DNA from: Epiperipatus broadwayi
Lineage: Eukaryota; Onychophora; Udeonychophora; Euonychophora; Peripatidae
Assembly: GCA_028023455.1 (NCBI GenBank)
Contig: JAQFVV010000014.1
Coordinates: 2,483,336 to 2,547,335 of the forward strand
Length of the DNA: 64,000 nt
Reading direction: 5' to 3'
The notes below the pieces were generated by a model. It saw only the letters and a list, made by a program, of their open reading frames with translations. It had not been told where the DNA came from and did no database searches. This document shows positions 10,870-24,300 of the stretch, one piece after another. A program made the translations under genes and the position numbers. Within the stretch, counting starts at the first letter, position 1. Every line of letters begins with the position of its first letter.

Positions 10870-13800
10870 TATATTTATAACTAAGAAGCTATTAATATGT
10901 AACTTGTCGATTTAACAGAGGAAGTTTAATTAGACATGTACTTAAGTTTTTTTTTTAGAAAAAGAAACTACATCATTGATTGCAAAAGGCAAAAAAGGTT
11001 TTCTATAGCTCACAAATGTTTGCAAGAGATTATTCTCTAAAACACATGTATGATCAGATTCTTTTTCTTAAGCTAATTTTTTTTTACACACTAATCCAAT
11101 CTTAGCATATATTTATTATTTCCCCACTTCTCAGATTACATTCTTTTTAGCAACAATTTTGGATCAGTCACTGTGTATTTTATATTAGTAACAGAGACCA
11201 ATAAATCAAGTTGTTGTTTTATTAATCTCCATATTAAGTATCTCTGTTTGTTTTTTTTTCATTTTAATAAAAGCCACAGTCTTGTGTTTTGGCATATAAT
11301 TTTCTTTGTTTAAAAATATCCATTAATTTCAAACAAAATGATCACATTCCATTTCATAACAGGTTACATTTTACTAATATCTTTTGTTCATCCTTCATAC
11401 AGTAAAAAGAAACTTTATGCTTTAGCATTTCATTTTAGAAAAAGTTTATAATAAAATTAGAAAGAATCAAAGTCATGAACAATTTCATTATTTCAAAAAA
11501 ATGAAATATAGTATTTAAAAGAATGATAGCAAAAATCTATTTATGCACTTTGAATCATTAGTATTCTAGTATATTATTAGGAAAAATATTTTAGCAGATA
11601 AGAGAGGATTAGCACATTTTTTATGAATACAAACATTTTTGCTTGCTATTGCATAGGGATTTAGCTTTTATCTATCCCTATGTCAAAATTATTTTTAAAT
11701 GTATTGTTAATACCACTTTATACATTGAATGACACTGTTGTTTTATAGATTTAAGTAACAAATCTATTTATTCTATTTGGTTGCCACTTAATGTCAAACT
11801 TCATAACATTTCTTGTAATACTATTGGATTTTTATCTGATGCATCTTCTCTCTTCCAGCCATCTTTTATTGCTTGTTTTTAATCATAAATCTCCCAGTTA
11901 ACATTCAAAAATGTTGTAATGTTTTGAATCTAAGCCTACTTCTTTACCTAATTATATAGATCTAACATCAATTCACTATCAATATATTTTTGTATTTTTG
12001 CCTGTTTAATAATTGTAGGTTATTATATTTCTTCACTAGGATTGTCATAAAGCCAATAATACACAGTATGATCTCTGCTTGCATGTTATTCATCTATGTC
12101 TCTTACTCCAGCATATGGCATCTATTGTTTACTGAAGCTTACACTAAGTGGGAAAACTGAAGTAGGAAAAAGAAATTTGTTACTTAAATTACAAAAAAAA
12201 ATGTTATTTGATTGTTTTGCATAAACATTGCATTTTATATTAGGATACATAAAATTATATTCCTGATCAATGCTAATCTTATGTGGCTTTTTTTTGTTTG
12301 TTTGTTTTAAAATAGTTTGATAATCTTCAAACCAATAAAATGTTAATTGTTCTAATGAACAAACCATAAATGTAATCCAAATCAGCAGTGGAAAACTTAG
12401 TACAATTTTTAATCACCCATTCATGGAAGATTACAGTTGTAAAAAAAAAAAAAAAAGTAATCTAGGTGTACATAGTTTTTCTAATTTAGAGTTTTTCATT
12501 TTCATTATCTAGCATCATTATTAGTTTGTTTGTATTTACTCATCGGAGTACATTTAAGTTTCATTAAAATAAAGTCCACCTACTTTATTTATCTATTTTC
12601 AAAATTTGTGTTTTCATTATTTTAATTTTTTGCCTTTTTTTTTTTTTTACTGTTAAATCTGTTTATTTTTATCAATATGAATATAACATATTTTTTAAAG
12701 TCTCATAAAATCTCATTTCACTGTTTTACCTGACATAATAGACAAAGAATGGATTATAAAAATTCTCATTATCTTTTTAAAACACTATATACTTTTATAT
12801 ACACTATAATCTTTTTTTTTTTAGCTCATTGGTTGTTTTTAAAACAACTTTAATATTAATCAAAAGATACTTTATTAGTGGCTTTTTCAGTTTTTCCATT
12901 GTCCATAGATTTAGTGGTCATTAATTTTGAGGTTCACTGTTTGTATTTGAACATATTTACATATATCAATATTTGCTAAATTCCATTTACAAATAGATTA
13001 ACATAATGACTATGGGTTATGTGAATCTGTTAATGAGACCCCAGTTGCATTTAGTAAGATCAAATCTAGATATCTTTATTATTGGATCTAAAATAAGAAA
13101 TTTATTTGGAACTTGAATAAAAATTTCATTTTTTATATCATAATTCTTTGATTGTAGATGCTTTTTTGAACTTCCAAAAAGACTATATTAATTTGAGACA
13201 AGTTTTTGATAATAATACTATATCTTGAATTATTGGCAAATCCAATCTATTTAATCATCTGTTTGTATATTCTTTATAAGATAACTTTTTTTATATACCT
13301 AGTGGAGGAATATGTGAAAAACAGAAGTCAAAGAAAAGGAATAGATGTAAGTACACCAGTATTATTCCTCATGATAGTACTTTAGTATCCAGAAGTTTAA
13401 TCTTCAAATATAGGCACAGTATTAACCAGCAGAACATGTTTGTCCTAAGAAAGCTATTCTTAAAGTATTAGTATCTCATTCACAACCAATGACAGTTAGA
13501 TTTCTAAGGAGATTATTTATATAAATTACTTCTTAATCTAATCTTAGATAAATGTGGAAAGTAAGATAGACTATGATGCAAGGTTTATTCTAAATAGTGT
13601 GAGATAGAATTTTATTTTATTTTTGCAAAAAGTTATTATATTTATGTTACAAGATTTCTCCCTGTTATTTAGATGAAAAGTTGAATATACTGTCTTTAGA
13701 TTGGGAATAATTTCTCATTCTTAGAAAAAGGTTTCCTTTTTTTTTTTTTCATGTTTTTATTGGGTGACTTTTCTATTTTAATAAAGGATCTCTTTTATAA

Positions 13801-15607
13801 AATCAAACAAATATTATTATCATAGATTAATTTCATGAATTCTGTTGTTAAAAAATCACTGACAAATATATTAAATAATGTCTCAGATTGAAATAGTAAT
13901 AGACAAACAAATCGATCCTTACTACTATTCTTTCTTCAAAATTGCAACTCTCATTGATGTATTTTCAATCATTAAAAATATTGCTTCTCTACAAAATCTA
14001 CTTTTATGTTGAGGCAATGCCTAGCTTGAAATACCCCTACTAAAAACTGATTGTAAATAGAACTGCTAATATACATGTTTATTTTTGAGTAACATTTGTT
14101 ATTAAATGAGTCCTGTGAAATCTATACAATGACTAAATCAAAATCTCAATTCTTTTAAAATTGCATTCATTAAAGCCTGCATATCAATATTCTTCCTTTC
14201 CTAACTAGTAATCTATCTTTTCATAAATAGTTAAATAAACAAGAAATTCACAAACCTCAATTGCACCAGTTTCTGTCATAATTTTGATTTATATATACCA
14301 CACCTTCAATTTACTATTTTTTATTATTCATTTTATAATCAGATTAGCAGAACTACCCTTCTCTTTAATCCTTTATTCTCCAATGTTCTCCCAATATTGT
14401 TTGATGATCAATATTTGTACATTTATTAATAAAACAACATAGCTAAAATCAAAAAACAGTGTCAGGACAAAAGTAAAAAAATGTGGCAATTTCTATTTAT
14501 CATGTACAAATATCAGCTAAATATAATAACTTACTAATGTTATTTTGAGAAAATAGTCTTTCAAAGTGCATGTGACATAAATAGAATTTATCTACTATCT
14601 GGACTAAAATTAAATCAAGAAGCTGTTTTATATATGTCAGCATTTATAATGGCACCTCTTTTATTTCTTCCTTTTTCTGCAATCAGATAACATGGATCTC
14701 TCACATTCCCCCTTATATTTTCACTGTAATATGAAATCATTAACAATATCATGAGTTTTAACTTTTCATTGTGCTAATTTTTATTTTATCTGCAGTAATA
14801 TTTTTTTAAATCAAAAATGATATCAAATACTTTAACTCCATTTGTTTTTTCTATAATTTGTTTTTTAATTGTGTTTTTTTCTTCTTTCCTCTGATACTTC
14901 TTTATACCTTTATAAAAAATTCAATCCCTGAAAAAAATTGTAAAAATACCTACAACCAAAAAGCAATTTCCAGTGAATATTACATGTTTTTTTTTTCTCG
15001 TCTTTTCATGTGTTCTATTTTCTTTTTTGTATCTTTTCCAAATTTTTTATGTTTTAAAATATCAGTCCTTGTTATGAAATACCATGGTAATTTTGCATTA
15101 AATCTTTACAAAAATCATATATTGGTATATTTAATTAATCTCTCTATATATTTCTAATTAATCAGTTTTTGCGGATTTATTTATTAAATTATGTAAAAAC
15201 TTTCTAGTAATTTTGTTTTCAGAATTTATTTATTATAAAACTGTTTGTTGGTTGTTAACGTTCTTAAGAAGACAATATTTTTCCTTTGCCTATTTCTTCT
15301 CAGTTTATTTTTTTTTAAATGTCATATTTTTTTCAATTGTTACTATTGTTTTTGTGTTTTTTTTATCTTTTGTTAATTTAACAGTGCTTTTTTAGTATGA
15401 TAAAGAAATAATGATAGTGTTGCTTAATAAATAGAAATCTAGTGTTTCTATTTAGAAAAATTGTAAAACTTCTACTATTGGATCTAGGTTCCTTCTTTAA
15501 AAGATGTGTTTCATTTATAAAACTTGGATTCCATAATCCCTAGTTATTGTGATTTAACCACTAAACATCACATGATCACTATCTCATACTAGCACATAAT
15601 TGTTATT
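10870..15607. other. AT-rich intronic DNA, no gene or repeat resolved
   Basis: Nearly 5 kb without recognisable domains. It holds many homopolymer runs (for example 12440, 12637 and 13738) and T-rich open frames near 14858-15395. Those frames translate into phenylalanine-rich low-complexity sequence and are unlikely to be genes. Old unrecognised repeats are likely. Confidence 0.5.
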
Positions 15608-15995
15608 AAACAAGGCAAAACTCTCCATACAGTAGTGCCACCCTGTGCCAATCAGAGTAATCAATGGATGCCAGAAGGCTTGTGCATAAAATCCCTATCT
15701 AATGCCTACTCATCCAATATCCCCAAACTAGTTTCTGGCTTGTGGCCATCATATGGTTTTGTAGTTAAGTGGAGATAAAAGGTGGTTGTTGGAGGGTTGC
15801 ATTAGATCCTAAGATCTAGGTGCAGTGCTCTCAGATCCAAGGTTCCTCACTGATGATGGCCACAAGCCAGAAACTAGTTTGGGGATATTGGATGAGTAGG
15901 CATTAGATAGGGATTTTATGTACAAGCCTTCTGGCATCCATTGATTACTCTGATTGGCACAGGGTGGCACTACTGTATGAAGTTTTGCCTTGTTT
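15608..15995. mobile_element. Palindromic MITE, family C, with very similar arms
   Basis: 388 bp. The left arm (15608-15752) and right arm (15854-15995) are inverted complements with only a few mismatches. For example, GGCACAGGGTGGCACTACTG on the right answers CAGTAGTGCCACCCTGTGCC on the left. A spacer of about 100 bp separates them. The ends read AAACAAGGCAAAACT and its complement. It has no coding capacity. The arms' similarity suggests a recent or gene-converted element compared with its neighbours. Confidence 0.88.
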
Positions 15996-17344
15996 ATTGT
16001 GATTTATCAGTCATTGTGATCTATCCATGATTTGTATTCAATATTTTACATATTCAGTGCTAAACATATAAAACCTTGAATTGTATATATACTTATTTTT
16101 CTAATTTCGATGTATTTATTTTAATTTGTATTTTGCTTTTTATAACTTGAACTAAAAATTAGCATTAAATATTTCTAAAAGATATTTTTTTTATTGTATT
16201 TTTTTAAAAATATATTTATATAGTATTTCTCAGCCTTACGTTTATTTTTAAAAACTGAGGCAGGAATATATACATCATCATCTGCTTGATTCTCATTTGA
16301 CAATGAGAGACAGTGTCATGAATTGCTTTCAGGCCACTTAATCCTCTATTTTCCTGCATGCTTCCATTACTGTTAATCCCATCCACTATGTGATGTTATG
16401 GCGCCTGTTTCTTACGTCTATTATAATATAGCTTTTTTTTTTTTGCTTTATCTTATCCAACGTTGTCTTTGTGCATCTGCCTTTATCAAAAATCTTTCAT
16501 TAATTCTCTTAGTCATACAAATACCCTAAGCATTTTTCCATAGCATAAATATATAAATTTGTTAATAGTTTCATTATATATGTATACAACATAATAATTG
16601 TGTGTATGTGTATATAAGTTTTTTTTTTATGTATGCATAAACGTAATAATACCATACGTGTGTTCTCTGGTTAATTATATATACTATATACAATGTATAT
16701 ATTCTTTTTAAAATTTGATTTTGCGCATGCGATCGTTAATTAACTGTTTATCAGCTAGCCGTTTGCAAAATGGTTATTATTCTCTGCGTCCATTCTGTAA
16801 TGGGTTTTTGATTAATGGATAATGTGTTATTTAGCTGAACAGGGCTACAAGCAAGGAGGTGTTGAAAGACTATCACATTGGCAAACACACAGCTTTAATC
16901 GTCATTGATTCTTTTCTAACTTACCACAATAAAGTATAAACCACACTCATTGATCAACATACTTGTAGGAAAGCTGATTTTATTTGAGCTTCTATTGATT
17001 TCATTGGCCTAATTTTTATTGAGTTAACAAAGTGACTGTATTGCTTTAAAGCCGTAGTTAATCAGTTTGCATTAATTTATATTTATTTATATAGTTAAGT
17101 CATGGCATTCTACTTTGCACTATTTTCCCCCCACCTTTATATTATTATACGGCTTACATTTCACTTAATTATTTTTTTAAGTCGTGATTTTTTTTTTTTT
17201 TTAAAAAAAAGAAAAATTTTCCTGAATATAGTTCTGAATTTAATCTGTCTAAAAAGTTTGATTTATGAAAGATTTATTTTGCTTACACGTTTTTTTTATT
17301 TTAAAAGTAGACAGATTTTTTTAAAAATATTCCTTTATATTCGT
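15996..17344. other. AT-rich intronic DNA, nothing recognised
   Basis: A slightly less AT-rich patch at 16250-16430 and another at 16780-16990 could be old repeats. No domain, tRNA box or inverted arm could be made out. Confidence 0.5.
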
Positions 17345-18358
17345 TATCATCATCATCATTTTGAACCATTATCGATCCACTGAAGAATGAAGTCGCTCCA
17401 AGTTCAATCCATCTTTTCTGATCTGTAATCTCTCTTCTCCACATCATCCCAGTTCACTTTATTATTTCATCCGTCTATCTCACAAGTGGTCTTTTTCTAG
17501 ATCTTTTACAATTTCTTAGAATCTCGTTTAAGATTTCAACTGTCCATCCACTATCATCTCTTCTAACAATATGCCTAGTCCAACTCCACTTCAGTCTCTT
17601 AATTCTTTTAATGATATCAGTAGCACTTACTTGTACTCATACCCATGTATTTTGGTTTTGATCTTTTCTTGTTACTTGTAACATAATCTCTCCTTACTTT
17701 GTTGAGTGCTCTGAAGTTTCTATATTACTTTTGTGTTAAGTGTCCAAGTCTCAGATCCATAAGTAAGAAATGATAACTCACATTTATTTAAAACATTTCT
17801 TTTCAAACCTATAGGCATATTTCCTTTTAATATTAAATTATTTCTACCAAAAGCATTACAACCAAATTTAATTCTATGATTAATTTCATCCATTATATTT
17901 TCATCTGGAATAATAACCTGACCAAGATATTTGTAGCTGGCTGTTAAGTTCTTCTAATTTATCATTATCAATTTTTATTTTCTTCTTTTGAGAAGATCCA
18001 TTGAATATTAATTACTTCAGTATTTTTAATATTTACCTTTAATCCTACTTTCTTACTTTGATCTGATAATTGTTCTAACATTTTTTGAACTTCAAAAGCA
18101 TTATTTGTAAAAACAACTACTACATCATCTGTAAAATCTAGATGACTTAAATAATCTCCATTTACTTTTATTCACTTGGCTTTCCATTTTAATGCACAAA
18201 ATACTTCTTGAAAACCTGCAGTAAAAAGTTTTGGAGATATGAAGTCACCATGTTTACACTTCTCAAATATTCTTTAGAATATAACAATATCCTGGGTCTA
18301 TATTTTGATGACCCACTTCTTTAATCACTGAAGAAATGCTTATAGAATCAAATGCCTT

Positions 18359-18374
18359 TTTATAATCTACAAAT
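18359..18374. repeat. 16-bp target duplication, left copy
   Basis: TTTATAATCTACAAAT occurs here and again at 18585-18600. The uninterrupted related RTE at 60015 contains ATAATCTACAAAT only once, which confirms that the second copy arose with the insertion. Confidence 0.85.
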
Positions 18375-18584
18375 AATATTTACCAAGGCTGTAACCTCGA
18401 GAATATGCACGTAAAATGTGATAGTAGGGACCTCTACAGGTCATTTAACCACAAGCTTACGCTATAGAAGAAAAGAGGGGAACCCTTCTTTACTTCAACC
18501 TACTTTCTATGCATTTTACATGCATATTTTCGAGGTTACAGCCTCAGTAAATATTATTTATGTAATCAATGCGCATTTAATAAA
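18375..18584. mobile_element. 210-bp palindromic insertion with a 16-bp target duplication
   Basis: The left part, ACCAAGGCTGTAACCTCGAG then AATATGCACGTAAAATG, pairs with the right part, CATTTTACATGCATATTT then TCGAGGTTACAGCCT. The palindrome is asymmetric. About 25 bp beyond the right arm, rich in A and T and ending CATTTAATAAA, lie before the duplicated target. A 16-bp duplication is longer than the 2-10 bp made by most cut-and-paste transposases and is usual for target-primed retrotransposition. Confidence 0.75.
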
Positions 18585-18600
18585 TTTATAATCTACAAAT
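18585..18600. repeat. 16-bp target duplication, right copy
   Basis: TTTATAATCTACAAAT, identical to 18359-18374. After it the RTE sequence resumes. Confidence 0.85.
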
Positions 18601-19499
18601 CTAAAGTGATATGGCAGCAACTCATATTCATTGGTCCCTTTTATAACTTCTCTCAGTATTTGGATATAATACACTGTACTAAAACTGCATTTAATTCCAG
18701 CTTATTCTTTTGGTTCGTTAAAGTCCTAAAGTTTATTGTAGACTAACTGTAATTATTTTGGTAAAACTGATAAAAGACTCATAGGTCTGTGATTTCTAAT
18801 ATCTTCTTTATTACTTTTTTAAATATTAATACTATATTTTTCCAGTTATCTAATACATCTTTATCACTTAAGACATTTAGTATATATGTTTGCCAAAAAA
18901 AAATTATTTCTTCATCTACTTCTTTTAAGATATCGATTATAATTCCATCATTACTTAGACCTTTCTCCTTCTTCATAAATCTAATTGTATGTCTCATTTC
19001 TTCATTTAAAATCCTGGGCAATTTAGAAGATATAGTAGTCATAGGAGTTGCTTTTTCTAGCTCTTTATTGCTATATAATTTTTGATAGAACTCTTCTATA
19101 CACTTCATGATGTCCTCTCTCTTTTTAATAATAGTTCAATCTTTTTTTGTTATTGCAGAAAAGTTTCCTATCAATACCAAGATATTATTGTATACATCTA
19201 AGACTTCTATACTCTTCTACAGCTTTTCTTGCTAGTTCACAATTATACTTTTTTATGTCATTATCAACTCTTTTTTACACCATTTTACAAAATTTGTGAT
19301 ATTCAATCCTTTTGAATGCATCATTTTTATATATTTTTATATTTCTTCTTTTCATCATAAATTGCCTTGGCTTAGTAAAAATTTTACTGGTTAATTACTG
19401 CTTTCTTGTACCAGCTATCTGTGTTGTAGTTTTTAAAATTTTATTAGTTACCTTCCTATTGAGTTCATTCAAATCCTGAATCATATTCAAAATCTATTA

Positions 19500-20440
19500 A
19501 TATTTGAAAGCAATTTGCAAGTTCTAATTTAAATTCATGGAATGTTTCTGAAGATTAGAAATATCAACTCTGAATATTGATTTTCTTAATAATTTTTGTC
19601 TCTCTAGTTTTGCATTAACATGTATCTTATATTCCACTAATCGATGATCACTTCTTGTGTTGAATTTATTAAGAGGATTACAATCTTGAAATACATGTTT
19701 TCTGTTAATGAATGTGTAATTCATTTCTGCTGTATCTTTATTTGAATGCTTCCATGTCTTTTTCAAAAAAAAAGAATTTATAATATAAAGTTTTTATTTT
19801 TCTGAAAACTTCATAAGTCTATGACCTCTCATTTCTATAACCATCACCAAATTTACCTCCAACATTTAATCTTTCAATTGTAAGGCTTCCATGACAATTT
19901 TAAAATGTTGTTTACCTGATTAATTTTTTCTTTTGTACATCCATATAAGAATACTCTTCTTTATCACAATGAGAACTTCTTGGGGCATAAATCTGAATTA
20001 TCTACATTTTGGTATCTGTTATTAAGTTGAATAACTAATCTTGTAACTCTATTCAATACACCATCAATCTCCACAATGTTGATCTTCCACTTTTTATTTA
20101 TAATAAGTCCTACTCCACTTGCATTTCCAATGTGTTTGTGCTTTTGTAGTACAGTACATGTCCACTTTTTAAATCAATTGTCTCATCACCTTCTAACTTT
20201 TCTAATAATATTGCATTTAATATTAAACAGTTCTTTTTACAATTCTTGCAATATTCACTTGAAAGTAATCTGAAGCTGTAAGTATCTAAATTAAAGATCA
20301 TCATCAAATGGCAACTGGGATCCACAATCAGGAGATTTTTAGCACCCTTCACCTTCATCCACCAACTGCTCTCATTGTTAGTGCTCTTACAGCTTCCTGG
20401 GACTAAGGCCCAAGGTTTATTTATGACAATCATAAGTGGA
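19500..20440 (-). pseudogene. RTE apurinic-like endonuclease remnant (copy 1)
   Basis: At 20110-20433 the minus strand reads into TYSFRLLSSEY, the degraded equivalent of the NVRTL start of this endonuclease. LEKLEGDETIDLKSGHVLYY and then VGLIINKKW follow. At 19524-19766 it ends with TWKHSNKDTAEMNYTFINRK and, further on, SDHRLVEYKI, the C-terminal catalytic SDHR box. The central GDFNAK motif is destroyed here, although it is intact in the copy at 60230. These endonucleases nick the target DNA for RTE insertion. It is inactive through stops and frameshifts. Confidence 0.8.
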
Positions 20441-20559
20441 AATATCTATTAGAAAAATAATTCATTCACACACATTCATTCTGCCTTCAAGAAAACTCAA
20501 CTGATATTTCAGGTAAGAGCTATCAGGAAACTGGGAAGAAAGACCATGGTGATTCTTGA

Positions 20560-20990
20560 TCATAAACTCATAAAAGACCAATAAAATGTCCACACTGACT
20601 AATGTGTGTTGGTGAGCAACCCATCCATATTTGTATACTTTGTGGATAATCACATAGTAATAACAAGTGCAATGACAGTAACGTATGGAGTGAATATTAG
20701 GAAGTTGTGCTGCTCAGTTCTTTTAAGACCTCCAAGGTCAAAGAGTTCCCTTTCAGTTAACAGCCATAGGTAAAAGTTAATAAACTCGCCATATTGATTG
20801 ATGTATATTATTCAGCAGTACATCTGGGTTTCATTAACATATAAATAATCACATAACAATAACAACTGCCATTATAAGAATGTATTCAGTGAATAATATG
20901 ATTTTGCCCTGTTTAATTTTTTAAAGTTTTAAATAATAATCTAATCATTTCCTTTTAGTTAATAGCAAACTCATTTCTCAACCATTCATA
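20560..20990. repeat. Two-unit tandem repeat, about 200-bp period
   Basis: TAATCACATAGTAATAACAA near 20647 recurs as TAATCACATAACAATAACAA near 20848. TTTCCTTTTAGTTAATAGC near 20950 matches the TTCCCTTTCAGTTAACAGC segment near 20747. The units are diverged. The position beside the LINE's 5' end suggests monomers of a repeated 5' untranslated region, but that is inference. Confidence 0.7.
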
Positions 20991-21043
20991 TATATATATA
21001 TATATTCTCACTTGATGATTTAAAAATGGATAATCATCAAATG

Positions 21044-21045
<2 letters not shown>

Positions 21046-21075
<30 letters not shown>
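21046..21075. repeat. (TA)n microsatellite
   Basis: A tract of alternating TA abuts the left end of the second family A MITE and may include its TA target. Confidence 0.9.
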
Positions 21076-21077
<2 letters not shown>

Positions 21078-21345
21078 AAATCTTGAATGTGTGGAGTAAT
21101 TCATTTAACTCAACTTAATTAGAAAACACTTAACTTTGAACAACTGCTTCCAGCCAAGAATCAAAGTAAAGTTACAGCCTGGTGCATCAAATCCTCCTTT
21201 TGGATTGATCAATTTACTCTGTCTCTTGGCTTGGGACAGTTGTTCTAGGTTAATAGCTATCTAATAAAGTTGATTTAAATGGATTACTCCACACATTCAT
21301 GATTTTCATCTAAGCATTCATTAAAAATATTGTATTACATTATAT
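21076..21345. mobile_element. Palindromic MITE, family A, copy 2
   Basis: It matches 1056-1396. It shares TCTTGAATGTGTGG, ACAACTGCTTCCAGCCAAG and its inverted partner CTTGGCTTGGGACAGTTGTT, and CATTAAAAATATTGTATTAC at the right end. It sits between two (TA)n tracts, consistent with preference for TA-rich targets. Confidence 0.75.
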
Positions 21346-21399
21346 ATATATATATTTGAAATAATATTTTTAAAATTAACGGATATTTTTATTTATTTT

Positions 21400-24300
21400 A
21401 TATATATATATATTCTACCCTGTACTCTCGTGCATCCTCACTTCAGAATAGTATATGTTATGAAATAAAACGGGTTCTAGCTCAGTTAATAATTAATAAA
21501 TAAAATATTCAGCATTAAAATTAAAATACGAATAAGGTTCAGTTTATAAAATAAATTAAATAAATATTTAATATTTTCATGAGACTTGAAGTGAAAATAC
21601 AGGTGACAAGATAGATTACATTGAGCCAATATCCCACAGGATACTACCTCAATGGCATAAGAACACTATCCCCCCTTATTACTATTTCAAATAACAAACT
21701 CATAGTATTCTTACGACTTTAATAACTTCTCACTAAGATTAAACCAATAATTAAATCTTAATCTTCTATTTATAATAATCTAGCTCAAATAAAATAATCT
21801 CAGGTTCATAAAGTTTATTCTAAGTTAATAAAAATACGGTAGTAAAATATGAGAAGGGATTTTATGTCATAATCTACTACACTGAAACTAATAATAATAA
21901 ATAACAGTAATAATATTCTTCATTGTTTAACTAATTCTGTATATCTTTTCTTTTTACTATAATTTTATTACCATAATAAAATAATGAAATATTATAATAT
22001 GATCTTATATCTTCATGTAATGATATAATAAATACGTGGTAGCATTTTAATAATCTGACAAACAAAATATGTGTGGCAACTGATAGCATGTAATTTAATA
22101 TAATATTGTGATAACTGATTTATGACCATTAAAATAATGTAAGATTATGATTATTTAATTATAATGAATACCAATAAAATATTTAAAATTCTTAAAATAA
22201 TTCTCTATTTATCTTTTGTGCAAAATTATATATTTGTTTCAATTATTATGCATATATCGTAATTTCATGCAGTGATGTGGAGAAATAAATAACTCGGACA
22301 CAAAATTTTTTTAAATAACAAAGTTTATTACTAACAACAAATAAATAAACAATTTATTTACACTATTTACAGTGGATATCCTTAACTTTTTTACTTTACA
22401 GTTTGATCTACCGGGTTATAAAAAGAATAATTTATATTTCAATTATATCTTTATTTAGATTTAGGACAAAATTTTTAAAAAATGTTACTATTTGGTTTCT
22501 CATTATGGTTAACTTATTATAAATATATTTATCTACTTTATTAGCAACAGCATTTTATCCTTAATATTGTTAAACTATCTTATTTTAAAAAATTCATAGG
22601 AAAACATTCTATAGAAACAAAATATTATCCAAAATTCAGTACTAGATTTTAGTATTTATCACACAATGTTTACTAATCATAATATATTCTTATTTAAGCC
22701 TTACTTTAGTATGATATAAGTGTAATCATCAATTTATTTCTGTTAATCAATAAACAAAAAATATACTATGCATATTGTTTACATAATCTACTTTGTACTA
22801 TTGTATTTTAAAAAAATATGCAATACTTATTTTTCTCTTAAAAAAAAATAATACTAAAGCATTTAAAATTATTATCACTTTAAAGAAAATATCTTTGTTT
22901 AGATACTTTATTTTTGAAAAATTTTATATTTCATTTCCGAAATAAAATTCAAAATATATTCTATGACTCTTTTCTTTCCTTAGAATAATTTGAATCTTCA
23001 ATTTTAAGTTATACCGTCCTATTCCTTCTAAGCAAATAAACCAATCTTATACAAAATGATAGCATAACCTAAGTTCTAAATTATTTATCATTTCTCTTAA
23101 ACATATCTTACTAAACGATGCAGTTACATGAAATAAAGATAGCGAAAACAGATGCATAGGATTAAGGAAGAAAGCTAGAGTATTACTCTTAACATATCTC
23201 AAAATCATGGTACAGTGCGAAGAGGTATGACATTTACCTGCATAATATCCTCTAGTACAGGGACGATGTTAAAGCTATTTCTTCAGCTTTATTAGAACAT
23301 CAAATATTTAAAGAAATATAAACACTGTCCAAATAAAATGTGTATCAGTCATAGGGCTTTGTTAACTATGCTGATATTCACATAAAGACTAAATATTATT
23401 TCCATTGCTTATAACATCCTATTTTTTAAAACATTTTGGTTTCCTGTTCACTAAGTACTTCCAAGCCACTATCTCAACATTATTTCTCAAGATTTTCCAC
23501 ATCTTACATCGATAAGTAACTATCTGCATTTACAAAACAATAAATAAAATTCATTAATAGTTAAACAATCTAGCTGTTCCACAAGAAAAGTCTGCTTACT
23601 TCATTATTCTATATGTCTAATCATATACAATCTACTTAGACAATATTTGAATATCCAATAACATGAAAATTTTAAAAGAATCACACAATTATTTGTTATG
23701 TTGGATTATATCACTAATAAAAAATAAAAAAATTTGTCGTATGCATATTTTTCAAATCAATCCTCACTCATAATGTTTTTTTAAAATGTTGTATAAAAAT
23801 GTGTTACATATAAGTAAAAAACTTTTATACTTCATTCTTCCAATTTATGGATGATCTAAAGAAAACAAAAAAATATACATTATAAATTATCAATAGTTAT
23901 TATTATTACCAATAACCTTTATCTAGTCATCGTGTTCAGTAGGCTTCCTTTATCCACTTGAGCATTGCAGATATAAAAAAAAATTCACACCCAAACATTT
24001 TATATTAAAATATTTTTAGCTAAATTATTAGATTGTTATATTATAAAATTTTAATATTAATAAATTAATGTTTTTCCTAATCTTATATAAAAATTTAGAT
24101 TTAAACTAGGTTAACAAAATAAAAAAAATCAAAACTATAATTACATATTTTCTTGACAATAGTTCCTGATAAGTCCAAAATGTTTATTATTTTCTCTAGA
24201 GTTTTTAAAAAATGTTCTCCTCCAAGCGCGTTAAAGTTTAAAATAAAAATAATTATTAATCCATTTAGTAAAATTTATAGAAAATAATCCTTGGTTTTAG

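Larger units (their letters stand above)
17640..19110 (-). pseudogene. RTE reverse transcriptase remnant (copy 1)
   Basis: The 5' part (18779-19108) is open and reads IEEFYQKLYSNKE, then LPRILNEEM, then MKKEKGLSNDGI, the start of an RTE reverse transcriptase. Further left FGSRK-like and YFGLVDY-type motifs are broken. The catalytic box appears near 18115-18140 as FTDDVVVVF, with T replacing the A of FADD. The thumb-side region near 17810-17890 contains EINHRI and NAFGRNNLILK, then a YGSETW motif. The 210-bp palindromic insert interrupts it at 18375. Such enzymes copy element RNA at a nicked target; this one is dead. Confidence 0.82.
17345..20990 (-). mobile_element. RTE-type non-LTR retrotransposon, near full length, dead (copy 1)
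   Basis: On the minus strand, from right to left, come a 5' region with a tandem repeat (about 20560-20990), an endonuclease, a reverse transcriptase, and a C-terminal region. It ends at the left in a short TGATGATGATGA tail, typical of RTE-clade LINEs, which end in simple repeats rather than poly-A. Length of about 3.4-3.6 kb, less the 210-bp insert at 18375, fits the clade. Stops and frameshifts occur throughout. Confidence 0.8.

Noticed and set aside
14858-15395. Two open frames with many phenylalanines as membrane proteins
   Set aside because: They are translations of poly-T-rich DNA with no motif, and hydrophobicity follows from base composition.
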